A stretch of 5,081 nt of DNA from Thermoplasmata archaeon (GTDB lineage Archaea; Thermoplasmatota; Thermoplasmata; Lutacidiplasmatales; UBA184): the NCBI GenBank assembly GCA_030039995.1, contig JASHUL010000030.1, positions 1-5,081 on the forward strand. The letters are read 5' to 3'. Below, in pieces: positions 1 through 5,081 of the stretch (positions are counted from its first letter, which is position 1; the number at the start of each line of letters is the position of its first letter). Both the position numbers and the translations under genes were made by a program. The notes beneath the pieces were generated by a model. It was not told the DNA's origin. It ran no database searches and was given only the letters and a program-made list of their open reading frames with translations.

Positions 1-177
1 GATGCCCGAGAGGACTCCGGGCGCCTGCGCGGCCACCCGGGCCTCGGCCGGAGTGGCGCGCGGGAGGAGCGCCCGGGTCGTCCGGTCCCGGCCGGTGCGG
101 TCTTCGCGCAAGGCCCGACGCGCGAGCGCGACGACCGTCCGGGGCGCGGGCGACCGGACCTCAGGTCGGCGGGGCAT
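1..177 (-). CDS. nadC: Quinolinate phosphoribosyltransferase (carboxylating), N-terminal part; runs off the left edge
   Basis: Only the first 59 codons are in the window. NadC makes nicotinate mononucleotide from quinolinate and PRPP with loss of CO2, in cytoplasmic de novo NAD synthesis. The reading frame from ATG at 175-177 gives a short basic leader, then ALRED (residues 22-26), GRDRTTRALLP (29-39) and AAQAPGVLSGI at the window edge. This is the order seen at the N-terminus of the NadC family: a helix ending in ED, a GDxTT-like turn, then a strand ending in 'reeGvlaG'. The turn reads G-R-D-R-T-T, so the usual glycine before Asp31 is Arg30. The ATG lies 17 bp inside the end of the ATPase gene. 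A GGGAG at 188-192 is 10 nt upstream of it and a GAGG abuts it. I see no other convincing in-frame start before the conserved region. The related ModD family has the same N-terminal layout and cannot be excluded from so short a piece; the catalytic barrel lies outside the window. Confidence 0.72.
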   Translation of the reverse strand, partial: MPRRPEVRSPAPRTVVALARRALREDRTGRDRTTRALLPRATPAEARVAAQAPGVLSGI

Positions 178-2572
178 CCTCGCTCGGCTCCCGCGCGGAG
201 AGCGCGTTCTTGAGGCGCTCGAAGTCGGGCGCGATGTCGGGTCGGAGCTGCGCGAGATGCTGGCGCTCGAGCTCGGCGACCCGGCGACGGGCGCTCGCCC
301 GGTCGCCCCGGGCGTACGACAGCTGCGCGAGCCGGAGCACGACGTCGACCTCGTCCGCCGGCGCCTTCAGCTCGCGCACGAGCCGGTAGGCGTCCAGCAG
401 GTCCGCCTCGGCGTGGTCGTACTCCCCGCGGTCGAGGCCGATCTTCCCCTGGATGATCAGCGACTGCACGAGGCCGAACCGGTCGCCGATCCGCTCGAGG
501 ATCTCGCGCGAACGCTGGTTGCGCTCGGTCGCCTCGTCGAGCCGCCCGGCCATCCGCAGGATGTCCGCGAGGTTGAACAGCGACCAGCCGAGGCGTCGGA
601 CGTCGTGGGCCTTCTCCGCGAGCCGGATCGCCTCCTGGAACTCGGTGACCGCCTCGGTGAGCCGGGGGTTCGCGCCCCCGTATCCGGCGATCAGCACGCC
701 GAGGAAGAGATGCGCGTGGGCCGCCTCGCGCGCGTCCCCGAGGCGCTCGAGCGTCCCCGCGCCTTCCCGCGCTTCCTGGAACGCCCCCTCCGGGTGGCCC
801 ATCATCGCGAGCACGTTCGCGCGCCAGATTTTGGCCGAGGCGACCGCCCGCTCGTCGTGCGACTCCTGGGCGAGCCGGAGCAGCGCGTCGTCCTCCTTCA
901 ACGCCTCGTCGTACCGTCCCATGTAGTAGAGCGCCTCGGCGAGCAGCCGACGGCCGTTGATCTGCGCGCGCGGGTGACCGGCGAGGTCGACGGAGTCGAG
1001 CACGGTCCGGCTCGTCCGCTCCGCCTCCCGCCACTCCCCCTGGTCGGTCAGGATCCGCGCGAGGTAGAGGTCGAGGAGCGCGAAGACCGGTGGGCTCAGG
1101 CGCTTCCGCAGTCCGCGCCGGGCGCGGTGCTCCCGCAGCAGCGCCTCCGCCTCCTTCAGCTCGCCCTGATGGTCGACCTGGCGAGCCAGCTCGATCACGA
1201 TCTCGGTCTCGGTGTCCCAGTCCTCGGTCCTCAGACGGCGGTGGCTCTCGAGCGCCCGCTCGAGGTGCTCCCGGGCGACCTCGGGGGAGAACGAGCGCGC
1301 CGCGATGTCGGCGGCGTCGCGGTTGTACCGGATCGACTTCTCATCGACCTTGCCGAGGTAGAAGTGCCGGGCGAGCGCGTAGATCGTCGTCAGGTCCGCG
1401 CCGCCGACGCTCTCGAGCGCCTCGCCCGCGCGCGCGTGCAGTAAGCGTCGCCGGCTCTCCGTCAGGTGGTCGTAGACGTCCGTGCGCACCCGGTCGTCCG
1501 GGAACGCGAGGCGTTCGCCCGGACGCTCGAAGAGGACCCCCCGCCCGACGAGGCGGTCGAGCGCTTCCGTGAGCCGCTCCTCATCCTCCCCGCTCGCCCG
1601 CAGGAGGAGCGGGAACTCGAACTCGGGACCCAGGACCGCGGCGACCGCGAGCACGCGCTCCTCCTCCTCGTCCATCGGAGGGAGCTCGGTCGCGCCCCGG
1701 AGGGCCCCCCGACGGCCCGGGGGCCGCTCCGCGATGTCGACGCCCCGGCGCTCGAACTGCTCCAGCAGCAAGGGGTTCCCACCGGTCTCCGAGTGCCAGC
1801 GGGCGATCTCCTCCGAGGAGAACGTTCGGTCGGGCTCCCGTCGGCGCAGGAACTCGGCGACCTCGCTCGACGTGAGGGGCCGGAGCAGGATCCGGCCGGC
1901 GTGCGTCGACGACTCGAGACCTTCGAGGCGGACCCGACGCGCCTCGGTGAGCGCGGGGTACGGCCGGACCGTCGCGAGGATCCAGAGCGGTCGGTTCTGC
2001 AGCTGACGCGCGAGCTGTTCGACCGCTTCGAGCGACGGCTCGTCGGCGCGGTGAAGGTCCTCGAGCACGAGGACCGTCGGGCCGCGCTGGGTGAACTGCA
2101 GGAACTGTTCGGCGATCCCCGTCCACAACGGATCGCGGATCGCGTCGCCCCGATCGTCGGCTTCGCCGAGGGCGTCCAGGAGCCGCTCCTCGATCCGGAC
2201 CGGCGCGGAGAGCGCCGTGTCGTTGATGCGCGGCGCGAACCCGATCAGGAACCCCTCGGGCCCGGGCGCGTCGGGCACGATCGGCCGGTCGTCGTCCCCG
2301 GCGTTCCGGCCGCTCTCGAGCGCGGAACGGATCAGGGCGAACGGCGGGGGCGCGTCCAGGGGCGGCGCACGTCCCTCGAGGACCCGGACGCCGCGCGAGC
2401 GGATGTCCTCCACGAGCCCCTCGACGAGGATCGACTTGCCGACCCCCGTCTCCCCGACGAGGAAGGTGACCCCTCCGTGACCCGCGCGCGCGTCCTCGAA
2501 CCGGCGGTGGAGCGCCTCGACGGCCTCCATGCGGCCGACGAACGGTCGGCCGTTCCCGGCTTCGGCCGCCAT
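161..2572 (-). CDS. STAND-like AAA ATPase with C-terminal tetratricopeptide repeats (MalT/adenylate-cyclase-associated type)
   Basis: An 803-residue, probably cytoplasmic protein; I see no signal peptide or membrane segment. Order of parts: FVGR motif (11-14) that begins this AAA_16-type ATPase family; Walker A GETGVGKS (40-47); Walker B VLVLEDLHRAD (167-177); a sensor-like strand ending ILATVRP (198-204); the arm motif LLRPLTSSEV (229-238); TGGNPLLL (263-270). A winged-helix-like segment follows at about 303-387. From about 395 to 790 the protein is helical with TPR-type repeats, for example around 'GRYDEALKEDDALLRLA', 'GRLDEATERNQRSREIL' and 'GEYDHAEADLLDAYRLV'. In known STAND proteins the ATPase acts as a switch and the TPRs sense a ligand or partner. 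No LuxR-type DNA-binding domain or cyclase domain is fused here, so the output is unknown. The start is the ATG at 2570-2572, 31 bp after gcvT, with no Shine-Dalgarno; FVGR begins 10 residues later, which fits. The 3' end overlaps nadC. The fold assignment is firm; the function is not. Confidence 0.9.
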   Translation of the reverse strand: MAAEAGNGRPFVGRMEAVEALHRRFEDARAGHGGVTFLVGETGVGKSILVEGLVEDIRSRGVRVLEGRAPPLDAPPPFALIRSALESGRNAGDDDRPIVPDAPGPEGFLIGFAPRINDTALSAPVRIEERLLDALGEADDRGDAIRDPLWTGIAEQFLQFTQRGPTVLVLEDLHRADEPSLEAVEQLARQLQNRPLWILATVRPYPALTEARRVRLEGLESSTHAGRILLRPLTSSEVAEFLRRREPDRTFSSEEIARWHSETGGNPLLLEQFERRGVDIAERPPGRRGALRGATELPPMDEEEERVLAVAAVLGPEFEFPLLLRASGEDEERLTEALDRLVGRGVLFERPGERLAFPDDRVRTDVYDHLTESRRRLLHARAGEALESVGGADLTTIYALARHFYLGKVDEKSIRYNRDAADIAARSFSPEVAREHLERALESHRRLRTEDWDTETEIVIELARQVDHQGELKEAEALLREHRARRGLRKRLSPPVFALLDLYLARILTDQGEWREAERTSRTVLDSVDLAGHPRAQINGRRLLAEALYYMGRYDEALKEDDALLRLAQESHDERAVASAKIWRANVLAMMGHPEGAFQEAREGAGTLERLGDAREAAHAHLFLGVLIAGYGGANPRLTEAVTEFQEAIRLAEKAHDVRRLGWSLFNLADILRMAGRLDEATERNQRSREILERIGDRFGLVQSLIIQGKIGLDRGEYDHAEADLLDAYRLVRELKAPADEVDVVLRLAQLSYARGDRASARRRVAELERQHLAQLRPDIAPDFERLKNALSAREPSEDAPPT

Positions 2573-2589
2573 GTCGTGGGCTCGTATGG

Positions 2590-2600
2590 GTCGGACCGAC
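2590..2600. promoter_or_regulatory. Perfect 11-bp palindrome (5+1+5), possible operator
   Basis: GTCGG-A-CCGAC is a perfect inverted repeat with a one-base centre. It lies directly downstream of the TATA-like box and just upstream of the expected transcription start of the ATPase gene, where an archaeal repressor could block initiation. It is short, and chance palindromes are common in GC-rich DNA, so this is a position-based suggestion. A hairpin with a one-base loop is not a plausible terminator. Confidence 0.25.
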
Positions 2601-2606
2601 TATTTA
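2601..2606 (-). promoter_or_regulatory. Candidate archaeal TATA box for the ATPase gene
   Basis: The minus strand reads CGTAAATAG here. TAAATA is a rare AT-only hexamer in this GC-rich window, and it overlaps the gcvT TAA stop. With the usual archaeal distance of about 22-27 nt to transcription start, initiation would fall near 2577-2582. That leaves a leader of only 5-10 nt before the ATG at 2572. The absence of a Shine-Dalgarno before this ATG fits leaderless translation. No convincing BRE element is seen upstream. Confidence 0.4.
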
Positions 2607-3806
2607 CGTCCGCGTTCGGGACGCCTTGACGAACGGCAGCGCGACGACGCGCGCGGGCACCTCGCGCCCCCGGATCTCGAGCGCGAGGGACGCGTCGGGA
2701 CGCGCAAGGTCGGGAGGAAGGTAGGCGAGGGCGATCCCGTGCCCCAGGTTGGGCGAGAGTCCTCCGCTCGTCACTTCCGTGACCGGCCGGCCGTCCGCGC
2801 GCACCGGGGTGCCGTGCCGGGGGATCGCCCCTTCCGCCGTCACTTCGAGTCCGACGAGCCGGACGGCCGGCCCGTCCGCGACCTCTTTCTCGAGCGGCGG
2901 TCGACCGACGAACGGATGGTCGAACGCGACGAACCGTTCCTGCCCGGCCTGGATCGGCGTGTGGTCCCGATGGAAATCCTGTCCCGAGAGAAGAAAGCCC
3001 TTCTCGAGCCGTAGCGAGTCGCGCGCGCCGAGCCCCGTCGGCACGGCGCCGGCGGCGACGATCCGCTCCGCGAGCGCCTCCGCCCCGTCGCTCCGCACGA
3101 GCAACTCGTAGCCGAGCTCACCGGTGTAGCCCGTCCGGCTCACGAACGCTCCCCCGGCGAGGTCGCCCGGCACGGCCAGGCCGACCCGACCGGGGCGTTC
3201 GGCCCCGTCCTTCGCGTCGGGGAGCGGGAAGCGACGGGCGTGGTAGAACGGGAGCTCCGCGAGCTCCCATCCGAACGTCGCCTCGAGGAGCGCCCGGGAC
3301 CCCGGACCCTGGACCGCGAGCAGCGAGAGCTCGGGGTTGAAGCGCGTGATCGTCGTGTCGGGGAGCCGGTGCTGTCGCAGGATCTCCTCGACCTCGTCCG
3401 CGCGCCCCGCGTTCGGGACGACCAAGAACGAGCGGGTGAGCTCCGACCCGGTGTCGGTCCGGGTGATCAGGAGGTCGTCGACGATCGCGCCGGTCGACTC
3501 GAGCAGGAACGTGTAGCGGACCTGCGACGGCTCCTCGGCCTCCACGTTCGCGGTCGTCCGCCGCGACAGCAGATGGGCCGCCCGCGCGCCCTGCACGGTC
3601 AGGAGGCCCATGTGGGAGACGTCGAACAGCCCGACGCCCGAGCGCACCGCGCGGTGCTCGGCGAGGATGCTCGTGTAGTAGAGCGGCATCTCCCACCCCG
3701 AGAACGGCACGAGGTGGGCGCCGTGCCGTACGTGGAACGCGTGCAGCGCGGTCCGACGGAGCGGCGGGGCCGGCGGCGGCGCGGGCGGCGGGGCGGGCGC
3801 GCTCAC
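2604..3806 (-). CDS. gcvT: Aminomethyltransferase, glycine cleavage T-protein family
   Basis: A 400-residue cytoplasmic protein. GcvT releases ammonia from the aminomethyl-lipoyl H-protein and passes the carbon to tetrahydrofolate as methylene-THF. Family signatures in order: LVPFSGWEMPLYY (32-44), HRAVRSGVGLFDVSHMG (51-67), VDDLLITR (109-116) with the folate-contacting Asp pair D110-D111, LLAVQGPGS (162-170), SRTGYTGELGYEL (223-235), GLGARDSLRLEKGF (258-271), and near the end TSGGLSPNLG. The start is the GTG at 3804-3806: its GTGA overlaps the purP stop, and GGGGAG lies 8 nt upstream. The family core begins near residue 16, where there is no start codon, so the Pro/Ala-rich tail (residues 3-15) seems genuine. 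A loop of about 20 extra residues sits at 195-218. The bacterial enzymes I know are near 365 residues. No gcvH or gcvP is nearby. Other folate-dependent demethylases of the GcvT superfamily (dimethylglycine or DMSP type) are possible, but the motifs look like GcvT proper. Confidence 0.92.
   Translation of the reverse strand: MSAPAPPPAPPPAPPLRRTALHAFHVRHGAHLVPFSGWEMPLYYTSILAEHRAVRSGVGLFDVSHMGLLTVQGARAAHLLSRRTTANVEAEEPSQVRYTFLLESTGAIVDDLLITRTDTGSELTRSFLVVPNAGRADEVEEILRQHRLPDTTITRFNPELSLLAVQGPGSRALLEATFGWELAELPFYHARRFPLPDAKDGAERPGRVGLAVPGDLAGGAFVSRTGYTGELGYELLVRSDGAEALAERIVAAGAVPTGLGARDSLRLEKGFLLSGQDFHRDHTPIQAGQERFVAFDHPFVGRPPLEKEVADGPAVRLVGLEVTAEGAIPRHGTPVRADGRPVTEVTSGGLSPNLGHGIALAYLPPDLARPDASLALEIRGREVPARVVALPFVKASRTRT
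3803..3806 (-). promoter_or_regulatory. GTGA stop/start overlap, purP to gcvT
   Basis: The minus strand reads ACGTGAGC: the TGA that ends purP (3803-3805) shares bases with the GTG that starts gcvT (3804-3806). This geometry usually means translational coupling, with one ribosome pool reading both genes. Confidence 0.85.
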
Positions 3807-4978
3807 GTCAAGATCTCCCCGAGGCGTCCGTCGGTCGCCGCCCGACGGATCTCGAGGGCGATCCGACGGCCGGTGCTCATCGGCTCCCGGTAGAGCGCGT
3901 TCCCGTACGGATGGCCGAGCGCGAGATGGACGTTCGTCCCGCCCCCGATCCTCGCCGCCACGTCGAAGACCGACGGCCGGCCGTCCCGGTCGAGGCACGT
4001 TTGCAGGCAGAACGCGCCCAGGATACCGGGCGGGTAGCGCGCCCGCGCGGCGTCGACGAACTTCTCGCCGATGCGGAAGACGTCCTCGAGGATCGACTCC
4101 CGCAGGGTCAGCGTCCCGTGGCCGACGACCAGGTAGTCGGGGATCCGCTCCGACTCGGTGAGCTCGAGCTGCTGCGCGGCCGGCAGGCGCACGAGCCCGT
4201 CCAGGTTGCTCTCCCGTCGCTCGTCGACGCCGAGCAGCTCGAGCCCCTCCGCCCGGGGGACGAGCGGCGAGAAGAAGAAGTTGAAGTTGAAGACCGGGCC
4301 GAGCACGTACTCCTCGATCCGCGCGGTCGCGAGGTCGTCCGCCGTGATCGTCCCCCGCGCGATCAGTCGCTCGCTCTTGGTCCGGAACTCCGCCGGCGAG
4401 GCCGCGGTGAAGAACCCCCGCTCGAGCCGCCGGCGCGCGTGGGGCAGCTTGACGATGGCGAGCCGGTCGATCGCGTCCGGAGACGCGATCGCGCGCGGCG
4501 ACGGGATCCCCGCCGCCTCCAGCAGTCGGTAGTAGTTCTCCCGCTCGCTTCGCTCCTCGATCCGCAGCATCGCGCGGGCCCCGACCACCGGGACCCGGAA
4601 CTCGCGCTCGATCGTGTCGAGGGGGACGTACGAGCTGAACGCCCGGTTCGGTACGAACACGACGCCGCGCTGGCGCAGCCGCTCCTGCGACTCCGGGGAC
4701 GCAAGCTCCGCGAACTTCGGGTAGTCCCAGACCTCGTCCACGCACCCGCGCCGCCGTGCCCCCGACGCGTCCCGAAGGGTGCGAAAGTACCGGGCGTACG
4801 TCGCGTCGCGCCCCGTCTGCGTCAGCACGACGCTCGCGAGACCTTCCGTCACGGCCCCGTCGGCGATATCGATCGCCGAGTGCGAGCCGAGCGCTCCGAC
4901 CGCAGGGACGGCGGGGTACGCCTCGAGGATCCGTGCGATCTCCGCGGCCCCGATCGCCATTGGGTCCAACACGGTCAC
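3803..4978 (-). CDS. purP: PurP-family ATP-grasp ligase (FAICAR synthetase or close paralogue)
   Basis: A 391-residue cytoplasmic protein. Archaeal PurP formylates AICAR with formate and ATP to give FAICAR, the penultimate step of IMP synthesis, replacing the folate-dependent PurH step. Visible features: LGSH (30-33) at the N-terminal nucleotide-binding domain, TGRDATYARYF (55-65), VPNRAF (109-114), the ATP-grasp lysine K177 in IVKLP (175-179), IEEYVLG (221-227), a Phe-rich strand NFNFFFSPL (231-239), RRESNLDGLVRLPAAQQLE (254-272), LRESILEDVF (292-301), LGAFCLQT (320-327) and FDVAARIGGGTN (338-349). These match PurP from end to end. Two differences from the PurP sequences I remember: the glycine-rich loop after K177 reads HARRRLERGFF instead of GARGGRGYF, and the acidic residue before AAR is Asp339 rather than Glu. 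Archaea also carry PurP-like paralogues of uncertain function, and this may be one. The start is taken as GTG 4978, whose GTGA overlaps the upstream stop; ATG 4960 (residue 7) is the alternative. Neither has a Shine-Dalgarno. Confidence 0.88.
   Translation of the reverse strand: MTVLDPMAIGAAEIARILEAYPAVPAVGALGSHSAIDIADGAVTEGLASVVLTQTGRDATYARYFRTLRDASGARRRGCVDEVWDYPKFAELASPESQERLRQRGVVFVPNRAFSSYVPLDTIEREFRVPVVGARAMLRIEERSERENYYRLLEAAGIPSPRAIASPDAIDRLAIVKLPHARRRLERGFFTAASPAEFRTKSERLIARGTITADDLATARIEEYVLGPVFNFNFFFSPLVPRAEGLELLGVDERRESNLDGLVRLPAAQQLELTESERIPDYLVVGHGTLTLRESILEDVFRIGEKFVDAARARYPPGILGAFCLQTCLDRDGRPSVFDVAARIGGGTNVHLALGHPYGNALYREPMSTGRRIALEIRRAATDGRLGEILT
3815..3820 (-). promoter_or_regulatory. 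Shine-Dalgarno of gcvT
   Basis: GGGGAG on the minus strand lies 8 nt before the GTG at 3806 and inside the last codons of purP. It supports the GTG start, including the proline-rich N-terminal tail. Confidence 0.6.
4975..4978 (-). promoter_or_regulatory. GTGA stop/start overlap, molybdenum hydroxylase to purP
   Basis: The minus strand reads CTCCTGTGACC: the TGA ending the upstream gene (4975-4977) overlaps the GTG (4976-4978) proposed as purP start. It is the same 4-base geometry as at purP/gcvT. No Shine-Dalgarno precedes it, so purP probably relies on coupling. Confidence 0.65.
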
Positions 4979-5081
4979 AGGAGCTTAAGCGTTCGGGCCA
5001 CCCGCTCGGCCGAGAGCGGTAGCTCGGTGACGTGGGCGCCGCACGCGTCGCGGACCGCGGCGGCCACGGTCGCGGGCACCG
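4975..5081 (-). CDS. Molybdenum hydroxylase large subunit (CoxL / xanthine dehydrogenase Mo-binding type), C-terminal end only
   Basis: Only the last 34 codons are present; the gene continues beyond the right edge. The minus-strand frame reads VPATVAAAVRDACGAHVTEL followed by PLSAERVARTLKLL and a TGA stop. This matches the usual end of the large, molybdopterin-binding subunit of aerobic CO dehydrogenases and xanthine dehydrogenases, where 'PAAIANAVxDALG', a strand with 'ITELPLTPERV' and a short helix close the protein. These enzymes oxidise CO, purines, aldehydes or N-heterocycles at a Mo centre, together with FAD and 2Fe-2S subunits. The substrate cannot be read from this piece because the active-site loop lies outside the window. 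The other two frames of this strand give implausible Arg-rich peptides. The stop overlaps the purP start by 4 bases, so the two genes are probably co-transcribed. Confidence 0.7.
   Translation of the reverse strand, partial: VPATVAAAVRDACGAHVTELPLSAERVARTLKLL

Noticed and set aside
2..1444. Plus-strand open frame of 480 codons, opposite the ATPase gene
   Set aside because: It is the antisense of the strongly supported ATPase frame. Its peptide is Arg/Leu/Glu-rich without family motifs, as expected for mirrored codons in GC-rich DNA, where stop codons are rare.
1466..2629. Plus-strand open frame of 387 codons
   Set aside because: Same antisense effect over the N-terminal half of the ATPase gene, including the Walker motifs; no recognisable domain.
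3773..3800. GC-only tract, possible simple repeat or hairpin
   Set aside because: It encodes the Pro/Ala tail of GcvT in frame and has no clear inverted arms, so it is treated as coding repeat.
4265..4292. AAG/TTG-rich run resembling a microsatellite
   Set aside because: It is the complement of TTC/AAC codons for the NFNFFFSPL strand of the PurP homologue, a family-conserved position.
3807..4745. Upstream extension of the gcvT frame by 313 codons
   Set aside because: This part runs inside purP in another frame and is a low-complexity Arg/Ala/Pro/Gly peptide. The GTG at 3806 with its Shine-Dalgarno and stop overlap is the better start.
4983..4990. GCTTAAGC palindrome near the purP start, possible promoter or operator
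   Set aside because: It falls in the codons for the last residues of the upstream gene, is only 8 bp, and lacks a TATA-like element at suitable spacing. The GTGA overlap argues for co-transcription.
1..5081. CRISPR array, tRNA/rRNA, insertion sequence, or defence-system genes
   Set aside because: No direct repeats with spacers, no cloverleaf or rRNA signature, no transposase motifs. The window is almost fully coding with ordinary metabolic genes plus one STAND-like ATPase.

Overview
The window (about 70% G+C by eye) carries five protein-coding genes, all on the minus strand and tightly packed. It reads 5'->3' from the right edge to the left: (1) the last 34 codons of a molybdenum-hydroxylase large subunit (CoxL/xanthine dehydrogenase type), 4975-5081; (2) a purP-family ATP-grasp gene, 3803-4978; (3) a gcvT-family aminomethyltransferase gene, 2604-3806; (4) a large STAND-like ATPase with a long TPR region, 161-2572; (5) the first 59 codons of a probable nadC (quinolinate phosphoribosyltransferase), 1-177. 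No tRNA, rRNA, CRISPR array, insertion sequence or clear terminator is visible. The longest non-coding stretch is 31 bp.

The host is most likely an archaeon, because purP (formate-dependent FAICAR synthetase) is an essentially archaeal family. The high G+C without the strongly acidic proteome of haloarchaea, together with a MalT-like ATPase/TPR protein, suggests a high-GC Thermoplasmatota-like lineage. That placement is inference; only 'archaeal' is well supported.

Layout and links: the first three genes are joined by two identical 4-base GTGA overlaps (stop of one gene over the GTG start of the next), so coxL-like, purP and gcvT are probably one translationally coupled operon. PurP normally consumes formate and GcvT handles a folate-bound C1 unit, so a one-carbon theme is possible but unproven. 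The 31-bp gap after gcvT holds an AT-rich TATA-like box and a perfect 5+1+5 palindrome just upstream of the ATPase gene, which lacks a Shine-Dalgarno sequence. This fits a new, possibly leaderless and regulated transcript for ATPase-nadC. nadC starts 17 bp inside the end of the ATPase gene.

No wholly new system is demonstrated. The points most worth a second look are the divergent ATP-binding loop of the PurP homologue, its coupling to a molybdenum hydroxylase and GcvT, and the output-less STAND ATPase placed before an NAD biosynthesis gene.
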